Assembly: GCA_963565915.1 (NCBI GenBank)
Contig: OY751489.1
Span: 2,294,001 to 2,358,000 of the forward strand
Length of the DNA stretch: 64,000 bases
From: Entoloma clypeatum
Lineage: Eukaryota; Basidiomycota; Agaricomycetes; Agaricales; Entolomataceae
Reading direction: 5' to 3'
A program made the translations under genes and the position numbers. This document shows positions 20,362-31,589 of this stretch, in pieces; the stretch's first letter is position 1, and the number at the start of each line of letters is the position of its first letter. The notes under the pieces are model-generated. The model worked only from the letters and a program-made list of their open reading frames with translations. It did no database searches and was not told the origin of the DNA.

Positions 20362-20764
20362 TGTTATGCTTGACAAACCGTTCCAAGGTTCGGGCAGAGT
20401 ATGCAGGAAAGTGGAAAGGCGAAGAGCAAAGTGATTGCTAAATCTAAGGAATCTACTATAGTACAAGAGGTTTATATAGGTACTGACTATAGGCGGTAGC
20501 GGATGAGTCAGTACTGCGGAAGGCAGTGCGCATGAGTAAGGCGACTGCGGAAGGCTATGTACAGTGAGTAAGCTGACTGCGGAAAGTGAGTCAGTGCGGG
20601 AGCGAAGTATACTAAAAGGGGATGACGAAGTAATGTAATGAGTCAGACTGGGAATCGAAGGTTGCGAAAGTAGACATTAGACATAGTAAGTTCGTAAGAG
20701 GGCGCTGAGTCGGGCTGATAAGTAAAAGATATGACGTGGTCCTCATACCATAGAGTCCGTAACA
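20362..20764 (-). repeat. 5' LTR of gypsy-2
   Basis: Uninterrupted 403-bp copy. It is the 5' LTR because gag lies to its left on the minus strand. The sequence just inside it (minus strand AGTTGCTAAATCTTG) is where the primer-binding site should be; I could not assign a tRNA. Confidence 0.9.
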
Positions 20765-20866
20765 AGATCGAGGTGCACTTGATCTATCGTGTTCGCGATG
20801 TAGCGGCATCAAGTCTACTAAGACTGCCAGCGACAAGCGCAATGGCAAGTCTCAGGGCTCATAACT
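20765..20866 (+). other. Short orphan segment between gypsy-2 and LTR-B
   Basis: 102 bp that were contiguous with 13,345 before gypsy-2 inserted. One frame ends KSTKTASDKRNGKSQGS and a stop right before LTR-B, so it may be the 3' tail of a plus-strand copia pol gene whose 3' LTR is LTR-B. Nothing upstream confirms this. Confidence 0.3.
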
Positions 20867-21157
20867 TGTTGGAACAGCATACGATCACATCAACACCAGA
20901 GGTAATCACAGTGGGTGTGTCGTCTTGCAGTCCTAGTGTACTCTAAGCTACACGCTACGGATCGTGTATCTACGATAGAGAGAGAATCCTACTACTAACC
21001 TTGAGAGGTGTTTGCAGGTGGGGGTTACTCGGTAAGAGTGTTATATTGCACAGAGAATAAGGACAGTCTTATATACTAGTCTACTTATTTGTACACTATT
21101 TGTACATCATGGGGTTGAGCACATGGCGCGTCTAATGGAAGTGGAACTCGTTCAACA
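20867..21157 (+). mobile_element. Orphan copia LTR (LTR-B), 291 bp
   Basis: Starts TGTTGGAACAGC and ends CGTTCAACA, same family as LTR-A but on the opposite strand. Unlike the other LTRs here it lacks a matching duplication: the flanks are TAACT and AGATC. It is either one end of a truncated copia element or the product of a rearrangement. The 3' flank AGATC equals the gypsy-2 target duplication, which may be chance. Confidence 0.75.
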
Positions 21158-22131
21158 AGATCGCCTTCCCAGCTACTTTTACGGCCTGATGGTCAGCACA
21201 GACAGTATTTATGATTGACTCTGATTGAATTGAACACACAAAATGTTGTAGAACTGTGGCGGATGTTGAGATTGCTCGACATCTGTTGAAACTGCTGAAT
21301 TTGGGGAGTCACACTGAATGTCACCTGTCGGTCTGCCGTGTCAGAGTATAAATAAAGTATCACATGGACATGCTCTTTTCGACGCCACGTCGCAGAATCG
21401 ACATGTGACCTGATGTGACTGACGACCTTGAGGATTTTGACACAGCCACGCCGACAAGTTAGGGTGAGGGATAGTAGTTCTTACTTCATCTCTTAAATGT
21501 GATAGTCAGCGGTAGCCAAACAAAAAAAGTTCGTTCAGAGGCTATCAGCATGTCAGCTTTGGAATTGTTGTTGGGAAATTCGACAAGGTGGTGTAAGTAT
21601 GTCTGCCTTTCCTGTCGTGAAGAAGCGGAATCGACGGTAGGAAAGACTTTCCACGTTGAAGGATGATCCTAGATTCCAGGTTAGGTAGCTTCAATGCACT
21701 TTACAAACTCGTACCCACCCGGCATACGGAAACGTGTCGACAGGTTATTTGCCGATGCCTCGCGGTACGAGGATTTCAAAACTTAGTGCTTGTGTTTAGG
21801 CTTTGAGTCGACCCCAGCCTTTTAGCCTCTACCACTCGGTTTCGTCAAACTCGCGAGCTCGCGCGGCAGCGGATGCTTTCACCCCTTTCATGACGGGTTG
21901 CTTGCTATGTTTCTTAAAAGTGGTCATGCGCCAGGAGGTCTTCATTCATGTAAGAATGCGTGCTATATTAAATGCATTTCGATCTGAGTGCAAACGTTGA
22001 TAACAGATTCATAATTAATGAATGCCAGGGTATGTAGGTACGTACGGATATGGTTCATCACAGACTTACTACTATGTCGGCCGTGTGAGGGGCAGGCTGG
22101 ACGCAACCCCCGATCCAAAAATTCTATGAAA
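21158..22131. other. Intergenic region, no feature recognised
   Basis: About 970 bp between the transposon block and the 3' end of the TCP11-like gene. I see no open frame with a recognisable domain, no terminal repeats and no RNA gene. It should include the 3' UTR of the TCP11-like gene on the minus strand. Confidence 0.5.
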
Positions 22132-24542
22132 TCAATCCAGGAAGCTATCTTGCTCGTACAGGGGCAAAAATGCATTGAGATGTATCAGAGCAACCTGTGA
22201 TATCTTTTCCGAAAGCGTGCGAATATCTTCAGTGAGGGGCTCCATCCCTGTCGCGCCAGGTGGTATTTGTAAAGTGGGGTTCGTTTTTGCGACGGGCGGA
22301 TAGTCGACGAAACTGAATAGATTGGTCCCTGGCTGGTCACGACCTGGGTAAGTCATTGCGACGACGAAATTGAAGACGACGTCGCGTAAGCGATGGCGAA
22401 GCATATTTGCCAACGGCGCGTGGGTCTGGATGTTGGAATCGACCCAACGCTGGGCAAGGCTTACTGTATGTTCGTCGGGAACGGTATTGGAAGGATGCCA
22501 TGGCGAAGATGGACGGGGACGACCGCGTGCCTCCTTTGCTCGCTTGGCTATCTGTAAAGCAATATCTTGCTTGGCCCTCTTCAGCTCTGTCTCCTTCGCC
22601 CGAGAGCTTGCTGTCGAGAGACCAGAAGAGAAAAAGGACCCAAGCCGGACTGACGCAATATCACGAATCTCGGTCTTTAGTTTGATCAAATCTGCATCCT
22701 GCACCGTTCTCTGATCGTGCAAAGAGAGTGTGAATTCGCGAGATCCAGAGAACACAAGCTGGCGATACAATAGAAGGAACATGTGCATAGCCAGGATATC
22801 GGACACATCGGCTCCAAGAACTGCCAGACGAGCGTTATCCAAATACGATGTTTCAGGGTATTCGGAAAGTCGAGGAGATGTCGGGTGGGCGATGGGGGTT
22901 ATGGAAAACAAGGGGGTTGATGCAGGAGTAGAAGGTGAGGAAAATGAAACCGGCGGAGGATCAAAAACCAAGTCTACAAGCCCCTTGAGAACTGCAAGAA
23001 AGGTTTGCTGATTGCGGGAAAGAGCGCGGTAATCGAGGTGTCCGGAGGGCTCATGCGATATCAGCCCTCGAGCGAGCATATCCGCGTGAGCCAAACGTAA
23101 CCACTCTCGCGTCATACAAAGGGAATTGCCAGCTTTGCGATTTCTAAAAGCTTTGAGTTCGAATTGCCCAGAGGTCCGAATGAGAAATGGTCGCAACGTC
23201 TGTAACTGATGATTCGCGATGTCCTAAAGTCAAGAGGTTTGTTTTTCTGACCATTGGAATATAGCTTCCAGATGACATACTAGTTTCATGAGTTCGAGAA
23301 GCTCCATGCACATCCTCACGGCGGCAACAGCGTCACGTTTTGTACCAGTGCCTCCAGGTGCACATGACTGTGCGGTGTGGACCATCAATTCCACAGCTCG
23401 ATCCCTCATTGGTGCACAGTGTCCTTTCAGTATATCGCCGATAGCACAGAATAGGCCAGACGGATCGAACAACTCATGCTGAAGTTCTTGCTCGATCAGG
23501 GCAGGATCAAAAATCGAGCGAACGTAGGCAGCCTGAGCGGAGTGCTCTTGCATCTGTGAACTGAACGTGTTAGGATTCACGTACATGCCGGAGACACTTG
23601 ACAAGGGCTGTATGACAAAAAGTAAAACCTCGAGGAATTCCGCAAGGAGGTTGCAAATTCTGGACGGCATTCGTAGGGTAGAAGTGTTCAGGGCAGATGA
23701 ATATGCAACAACGGGGTGGGAGGGTGGTTTCGGAACTTGTGTGCAAACGCAGACTACTGGATGGGGTTTGCCGTTCGAGTCGAAAGATACACAGGTGCAT
23801 CCGGTTTCTATTTCTTGGATGATGGCAGCCCAATACCTCTCTGATAGACTGCGTTTTTTCCGACTGCAGGTTGGTCGAAACTGGAGACCGGGATCAAAGA
23901 GCAGATCATGACCTGTCCGATGACATTGGATCAGACGTTTTGGAAACAGATGTAATACGAATGATACAGACGGAGTTGGGGGTTACAAAGGATGACATCG
24001 AGGTCGAGTTCCTTGAGAGTCTGCCGATTGATAAGCGGATGACGCGACGGGATATGAGTTGAATTGATATCAACGGGAGAGACCAGGGCCAGGGAGGGAG
24101 ACGACGGAGACGCCGGTTTCTGGGGCTCGCTGCGCAGGTGGAGAAGTGAGCCGCTAGACGGACCAGGATCGGCGACAGAAACGACGCCGAGGTCCTCTAT
24201 ATCACTGCCATGGCGGGCAATAGGAGGTGGTCGGGACAGAGTGAGCCTGACTGGAGATTTCCTCTGGTTTGGACGCCTCAGGGGGCGCAGAGAAGTCTGA
24301 ATTTTCTGAAGGCGGGGACGTTTGGTAGGATTCGACTGGAGTAGAACTTGACCGGAGAGCGGGCTGGAGACGTGGGAAGACGGGGGCGACCACTCGGGAC
24401 GGGATGGCAAGCAGGGCTGGCGGGGAGCAGCGGAGGGGGGAGGAGGGACGTCGGGGATGGGTGGGCCGTCGGGGGAGGGGTCCTGTGTGTCGTCTGCGGG
24501 AGCCTTGCGCTTGCGATGGTTGAGGGGGAAATGAGGGGCCAT
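22132..24542 (-). CDS. T-complex protein 11 (TCP11/Sok1-like) family protein
   Basis: Three exons join in frame: 24,542-23,972, 23,912-23,281 and 23,223-22,132 (introns of 59 and 57 bp), giving 764 residues. The N-terminal ~170 residues are Pro/Ser/Arg-rich and disordered, with a basic HRKRK patch near the start. The conserved TCP11 domain begins around HDLLFDPGLQFRPTCSRKKR and SERYWAAIIQEIETGCTC and runs to the C-terminus, including MTREWLRLAHADMLARGL and RPFLIRTSGQF. In yeast the relative Sok1 is linked to cAMP/PKA signalling; a similar role here is inferred only. The chosen ATG gives MAPHFPLNHRKRK. The first donor (C-GTCTGT) is not the commonest form but gives the expected protein junction. 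A TATA-like CTTATATAG lies about 40 bp upstream. Confidence 0.88.
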
Positions 24543-24773
24543 GGGGAGGAAGGTGAAAAAGGGACAAGAGGTGTGGACTATATAAGGCGGACAGGGATGT
24601 TGAGCTCGGACACATGGTGGTCGCCACAAGCCTGGCAAGCGCAAGAAACGAGGTCTTGCACTAAGAATCTCGGTCACCACGCTGCCTACCCCCTTTCAGC
24701 AACAGGTACCGACATGCACCGCAGAAATGAATCCATGTGCTCAACGTCTCTACGATGACAAGAAATCATATCT

Positions 24774-26814
24774 CTATGCGTCAATTAACCTCTCCTCTCC
24801 TTTGACGCCCTCATGAGACCCAACATCGGCACCGCTCGTAGGTTTCCTGGAAGGCTTGCGGCCATAGAACTCGGCTATGATCTTGGGGTTGATCCGGTTC
24901 AGTTGCTCTTTAGGAAATATGCGAAGAAGAGACCACGCCAAATCAAGAGACTCAAAGATCGTCCGAGACTCATATGCTCCTACACACCCTAGATTAATCG
25001 AGGCTCCGAACAATGCAAAAGGTGCTAACCTTGCCCCACGAATTGGTGCTCAAATTTGTCGAGAAATTCCAGCGCCAGCTTGTCCTCCGACGACAAGGCC
25101 TCCTCCCCGACGACGGCTTTCATGGCCGCAGCGTCCCGTCCGATCGCATACTTGGCATACTACCCCCGGTGTGAGTGATTTTGAATGGATGTGATACTAA
25201 AATCCATTACCAGCTGATTGGAGACATCTCCGTGGTCTTTCCTTGTCAGCTTTTCTCCGATGGCACTCTTCATCAACCGAGACAACGAGGGCAGCACGTT
25301 GATCGGTGGGTATATCTGCCTGTTGTGGAGCTGGCGGTCAACAAATATCTGCCCTTCTGTGATATAGCCGGTGAGATCGGGAATGGGGTGGGTAATGTCT
25401 ATGAGAGATGTTATGATCGATACCAGTGGAATCACTTCAAAGGTTTACCATCGTTGGGCATCGTTAAGATAGGGATTTGGGTTATAGACCCATTTCTACC
25501 CTGAACCCGTCCCGCACGCTCGTAGATGGTTGACAGATCAGTGTACATGTACCCGGGATACCCACGGCGCCCGGGAACTTCCTCCCGAGCAGCAGAAACC
25601 TGGTGGACCGCATATAGGTTAAAAAAGGGTTGACCCACAAGGTTGGTGGTACTAAAATTACTTGCCTCACGCAGTGCATCAGCGTACGAGGACATATCCG
25701 TTAAAATGACCAACACATGCTTCTCCAACTGGTACGCATAATATTCCGCCGTGGTCAGCGCCAGCCGGGGGGTGATAATGCGCTCGATAGTAGGGTCATT
25801 GGCCAAGTTTAAGAACAATGTTACGCGATCTAGACTGCCATTTGACTCGAAATCTTCCTTGAAGAATCGTGCAGTCTCCATGTTAACGCCCATGGCGGCG
25901 AAGACGACCGAGAAATTATCCTCATGCCCATCGTGAACGTCTTTGGTGGGTCTCTTGACCAGCCCTGACTGGCGCACGATTTGCGCGGCAATCTACAAAG
26001 CATCTGAAGTCAGGACAAGGTGATGATAATTTGAAATTGACCTCATTGTGTGGCAAACCAGCGGCTGAAAAAATGGGAATTTTCTGACCACGAGCGATCG
26101 AGTTCATGGTATCAATTGTCGAGATACCCGTCTGAATCATTTCCTCTGGATAGATGCGAGAATAGGGATTGATCGGGGAGCCTAAGACCATAGGTGGTCA
26201 GAAGTAGCTTGCATCTACAATGTATTCGTGCGCACCATTGATATCTAGATAGTCCTCTGCGAATACCTTGGGGCCATTATCGATCGGGTTGCCTGAGCCA
26301 TTGAATATCCGACCCAGCATGTCTTCTGCAACAGGAAGCTTCATGCTGCTCCCAGTGAACTCCACATGTGTTGATTTAACATCGACTCCTGATGTACCCT
26401 CAAAGACCTGAACGATGGCTTTCTTGCCCTGAACTTCCAAAACTTGGCCACCGCGTCTCGAGCCATCGGGCAATGTCAACGTCACGATTTCATTATAAGA
26501 AGGAAACTGCGTTACGCCATTCTCAATTCCGGAATTTTTATTTGGTGCTTTGGGCCATACCTTGACATTGTCAAGCACCACCAAAGGTCTAGAGGTGAGA
26601 TATTAGGAGCTGTTCAGAAGACGGTTTCGTCAAGTAATCACCCATTGATTCCAGACACAGTGCGGTAATCTGAAATATGAAACAGTGATGACAAAAGCCC
26701 TCCCAGAGTGAGCGAGAGGCACATACCAAGATGCGGCTTCACTGTATACTCTCGGGTTACGGCGGCAGCATTGATCTGCGCCAACTCCCTATCACTCAAA
26801 CGAGCGTCTGTCAT
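24774..26814 (-). CDS. V-type proton ATPase subunit B
   Basis: Non-catalytic nucleotide-binding B subunit of the V1 sector, which drives proton pumping into vacuoles and endosomes. Nine exons were traced with consistent phases: 26,814-26,727; 26,669-26,642; 26,588-26,236; 26,181-26,042; 25,992-25,666; 25,599-25,449; 25,398-25,211; 25,159-25,030; 24,979-24,774, giving 536 residues. Typical motifs are [53 protein letters not shown] and [16 protein letters not shown]. Exon 2 is only 28 nt. The intron at 25,600-25,665 begins GCAAGT and ends CAG, a GC-AG intron; no GT donor gives the conserved REVSAAREE junction. Length is close to the yeast Vma2 protein (517). It lies tandem between the TCP11-like and cofactor D genes. 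Confidence 0.96.
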
Positions 26815-26999
26815 GATATTAAGGAAGATCGTGACGCGCTACACTAAGTGCACGGTATTGGATGCCTTGCTTACACCAAGTTCTGTGCTGTTGAAGGAGT
26901 GCAACTCCCTACTAAATTGATCGTGATGTCGATTGACTGCTTCTCACGGTCATCATCAGCGCAAACGACCATGTACTACCTGATCGATATATGACTAGA

Positions 27000-29900
27000 T
27001 TATGCTGCGAGAAGAGTTGCCACACGGTCTGCTGCTTCCTTCCAACTGTTCACATCATCTGAAGACCTGTAAAATTTAACTCAGCCAGGGTGTCAGCGCT
27101 CAACGAGGTACACACCACTCAGTCTCCAAAAGCAGATTTTCGGCCTCATCTGTATCTCTTTCAATGTCCAAACCTTGCAGTACAATATACAGATACTCTG
27201 CCGTGTCTCGTCGAACCTGGACACAATGGAAAATGAGCTCCAGATCACGAGAAGACGGTGGTATCTTTACGCTAGGAAATGGATGTCCAAGGAAATCAGG
27301 CAGCCTCGTCACGCAGGGAATAAATAATGGCTCCAAGGTCATAAGGTTAACGACACTACAGGGAAGATGTTCAAAACATAAGCTCTATATGAAGCAAAGA
27401 TCTCACGTTTTCATAGCTTCATGCACCCTGGGGATGCTTTTGAGACGAGCTACATTAGTGCCAGCAATCGACAAGAGTTTGTATAAGCTAGATTATAGAA
27501 TTAAGTGAACAGCAGGGAATCGAAAGACCATCGAAATGGCTGACCTGTCATATCCGCGAGAGTCATGTGCGGCTTCGCCAAGAACATCTCCCTGTAATAA
27601 AACATTGAATGTTTGTAGAATGGGGATGACGATTGCGTTGGAAGTGACGTGGTCCCGAACGCGGGTGATCAAATCCGATACGATGGCATTGGCATCATAG
27701 GCCGGGCGTTCAGTGGTATTTGGTAGAGAACTGAAGTACGACACGAGGCTGGTGGAAAGGGGACGTTGCTGTTGTATCTTAGTTCGCAAGGAGGTGCAGT
27801 GAGGAACTCTCAACTCACAGTACTGTCTGTTTTGCTGCTCAAGCTGAGTATAAATCCTGATAGTACGGGCCCACGGAATTCTGGAATTTCCAGCAACCGC
27901 ACAGCCCTGGGAAACAGCCAACTTCCGTCATTCCAACTCTGCGCGTCCTTGCTGTGAGCGCGTCAAAACACTCTTTTCAGGGGAGGATGCTACGCCCGTA
28001 CCTCTTGAACAATTCTTCAAGGAGTGGCATACCTGGTAGCCGCCAGGAGGCTGCATTAGCTACCTCTGCTAATGAAAGATCAAGGAGTCGTAGGACACAT
28101 TCGCCGGCCACTTTGCGAACATTATCCAATCTTTCGACCCCTTGTTTGAGAATTTGCGCAACAGCAGCATGGAATTTCGGTGGTGGAAAATAAGATTCAA
28201 AGTTAGCTATCGACTTCCCCTTGTGAAATATGATTTCAGTGACATCAGTTAGGCCCTGGATGCACGCGACTCGGATCCAGGAACCCACGTCGCCTCGTGC
28301 GTCGGTTGTATAGTCGTCTAGGCCAGCAATGAGGGTATCATAGATAGAATTCAAGGTCTCTGCTGATAGGACTAACAAACCGTTCAGTATTTATCTATCC
28401 CGAAGAGGCATTCATACGTTGCACGAGGGCATCCTTGACCGTCGACAAAATCCCAGGGAACGCGGAATAGCAATTCCGCCGAGCTTCGACATTTGGTTTT
28501 TGGGGCACCTAAAAGTTATTAACATGATTGTTCACGATCTGGGCTAGATGTTGACTATTACGGATGGTTTCACAAAGCTCAGGAGGCATTCAATGGCTTC
28601 GGAAAGAGCGTTGGGATGGGCCGAATAATCGATGGACACAAGTAAAGTCCCAAGACTTTGTTGTACCATAAATGGGCCACGCTCGATTTCGCGAATCAGC
28701 TTGCTGTGACAGAAGAGAAAAAATCGTTAAGGACCAGTGTCGCATGGGAATCATGACACTTATCTTTTGACAGTGGCAGAGCAGTCCAGCAGTTTGCTGA
28801 CCGACCCTATGGCACTTGCAGCGGCCTCTTGCACAAATGGTATCCTGTGTTTCAATCCAAAATCGATGACTTTTCGCCAGTGAGGAACCGATGTCGTATC
28901 CGGCTGTGTCTCCGGTAATGTTACAGCGATAGAAATTAAACGGCATGCTGCAGCCGTTACGATTGCATTTCGGGGTCCAGTTACAACCTCAAAGGGGATT
29001 TTGCAGAGAGCGCGGAAGTTCTTTTAGTAATTCATTAACAATGGTTTAAGTCAAGTTACAACGCTTGCCAACTGCTTACATTACGTACGCAAGCCTCCAG
29101 TGAATTGTCTTCAGCCTTGGAATCTTGGCATGCCAAGGATATTTCGGATAGCGCAAGCAAACCACCATGCAGATCCGTCACATCTATGCACTCGAGAAGC
29201 CGTATCTGTTGATGGTTGAGCCTTTGAGGGCAAAATTAGGGGATTTTTCTTCACCGCTTTGGCAGAAGCTTGGGGAGCCAGAGTTCGGTCTGCTCTGCAT
29301 ATCAAACGAAGCGATTGAGAGCCGAGCTCCCTCATGGCCGGATCCCAGTGCCTCAAGACCACATCGAGAACATGATCAAGCAAGAAGGCACGGTACTCCA
29401 TATGTCTAAAATAAGGCTCAATATATTGTAGTAGGTCCGAGGGCAGTGAACTCACTGGGTTACTTGAGGAGAAGCGATAAGAAATGCATTCCGTCGTATA
29501 CTTACGGCATAGAAATCAGTTTTGCTGAGAACATCAATCCCATGCGGAAAGAGTCCCTGCATTAATTCGACATTGAGAACTTTGGTGCCATTTGATGGAT
29601 ATCGGAGACTGACATTTCTCCCAACGTGCTCCTGGAATGCTGCACTAGCGGCACGGCGGATATGAATTTCTCGATCATACAGAGAAACTGTGGTTAATCG
29701 CTGCGCAAGTTTCACAGCATACGGCGCGAGCGTTGAAGGGTCCTGGGTTCTGGCCAGCGCCCATATAGCATAGGCTGCTGCATCTCGAACATTAGATCCA
29801 ATAGAGTGGGCACCCTTCCTTATATCAAAGCAGAGCGCCTGTGAAACAGAGTAACTAATGAACACTGATAAGAAATGTGATCCGCCATTCACACCTTCGA

Positions 29901-31527
29901 TAACCTTTCAATGAACTCGGGAAGTCTGTCAGATGCGATGACTCCCCGACGAGCCATTTCTGCACAGGCGAGAGATGCACCGTGCCATGTACCCTCGGCA
30001 ACCTCAGGCAAGTCGGAGAGACTGGCTCCCGGGATGGAATGGATGGAAAAAAGGCACAACAACGTTTCCAATACCTGGTCAGCAAAATCGGCAGGTAAGC
30101 GCTCGGATATGCGTGCCACACCCTTTGCTGCTGACCACCTCACAATCGTATCCTCGATATAGAGCGTCAATGTACAGGTGGTACAGGGTTAGGAAAATGA
30201 GAACCTACTTTATCTTTCAAGGCCTCGAAGAGTTGTTCGAGGACGTCTTCCACCTCACTTGGAATGTCTAAATCCGTTTCTTGGGCGAGGTTGTGAGATT
30301 CGACGTTGAGACTGGTCAGTTTGCGACCTAAGGCGCCGAACACCACATCATGGCGGTGACACGAGATCCAATGATCTAGAGAGCTCACCTTTCCAACGGT
30401 TGGGATTGGTTACAGTTGGCAGTAAGCGTAGAGCGATTCGTGAGACGAGTTTAGTTTTGAGTTTACGAACAGTGCCGTTGTTCAGAAGGACCTTGTTACC
30501 ATTGATCGCATTGGCGACGGCGAACATTCGAGAAGTTCTTGGTCGAATCAACTCGATAGGACCGGACTTCAAGACCTCACAGACGACCTGTAGAAGACCG
30601 ATGATCTGGAAGGAAGGTCAAATGGGAATCGTTATATTGAATCTTGGTCCTTCAAACCATAAATATATCGGCATTCCCGTTGAGCTGTTTGGCTAGCCCG
30701 TCCATGAAAGGGTCAAACCGTGAACTTGTATCCATCCTGTAAGAATGTCTTGTTAGATGGCACCTCACGCTTAAAACGTGGTATTTACCTCATATACAGA
30801 CGGGACAACAATAAAGCAGCGCCCTCTCGTTCCTTGCCAGCTTTTCCCACAAAATTTCTGGCCGCCGACTCAATCATAGCTGCAGTACGACCTTCATGCT
30901 CCGCATCGTCAAATTGCGCCAAGTCAAAAGGAATCATGCAAATGAGTGACAACCATAGAAGAGTTGCATATCGCAAGCCCCATAGCTGCGCATGTTCGAT
31001 TAGGCCGCCGGGTAGCAGAATAAACTCCAATGCAATCGAAAGATCCCCGATCTCATGAGGAAAAAATCTAGCTGCTTTCTGGTCACAGGTGCTGGCAATA
31101 AAGCCGTTGTGTTTGACTGACTTATCGTTTTATATCCACGAAACTTCACATAATTATGCAACAGCTCGGTCAGTCTTTCTACTCGTCGCCATGAGCCTTG
31201 TTGGCGGCTTGCAATGGATGATTTCGCATACGACCGGAGACGATCAACCACCGGAATAATGAGATTTTCTAGATAGGGATCTAGAAGGTAAGACTGTTCT
31301 TGATATTCGGCGAGCTGCCCAAAATGATTGGAGAACATAACATTTTGATACAGTGAAGGACGCACAATATCAAATAGTGTTTTGAAGAGCAGCCACTCTT
31401 TGTGGTCGTCTTCTTCCGTCGGAGTACTGAACAAGTCGATGTCCAAACAAACTTGCTGCACATCCTTAAACTCTCCGAGTCTCTCAAAGGACCCAAAAAG
31501 TTTCCCTTCGAGGACTTCGTCGCTCAT
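27000..31527 (-). CDS. Tubulin-folding cofactor D
   Basis: Large HEAT-repeat chaperone that, with cofactors C and E, assembles alpha/beta-tubulin dimers. It starts at 31,527 with MSDEVLEGKLFGSFERL and ends at a TAA at 27,000-27,002 after SSDDVNSWKEAADRVATLL. The family-typical segment YVKFRGYKTI joins RFFPHEIGDLSIALEFILLP across a short intron near 31,130-31,085. Downstream come AGKEREGAALLLSRLYMR and PYVRAAASAAFQEHVGR-like HEAT repeats (IRRAASAAFQEHVGRNV near 29,650). The coding sequence is cut by many introns of about 50 bp; I did not fix every boundary. It is head-to-head with the BUD22-like gene, 62 bp between start codons. Confidence 0.9.
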
Positions 31528-31589
31528 TGTCGTTTGAATCTGATTTGATCGTGTTTACATCAGCAGCTTGGTTGGTCCTCAACTCCACG

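Larger units (their letters stand above)
13351..20764 (-). mobile_element. Decayed Ty3/gypsy chromovirus (gypsy-2), minus strand
   Basis: 7414 bp as it stands, or 6654 bp without two later solo-LTR insertions and their duplications. LTRs of 403 bp (excluding LTR-D) lie at 13,351-14,216 and 20,362-20,764. They start TGTTATGCTT on the plus strand and end GTAACA, with an exact 5-bp duplication AGATC (13,346-13,350 and 20,765-20,769). Coding order on the minus strand is gag with two zinc knuckles, protease, RT, RNase H, integrase, chromodomain. A polypurine tract GAGAGGGGAACA abuts the 3' LTR. The LTRs differ at 11 positions, all transitions, ten of them at CpG sites. Pol keeps one frame but has six nonsense codons, so the element is dead. 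Confidence 0.92.

Noticed and set aside
13351..20764. CRISPR-like direct repeats
   Set aside because: The spaced repeats are LTRs and solo LTRs with target duplications, and the setting is eukaryotic.
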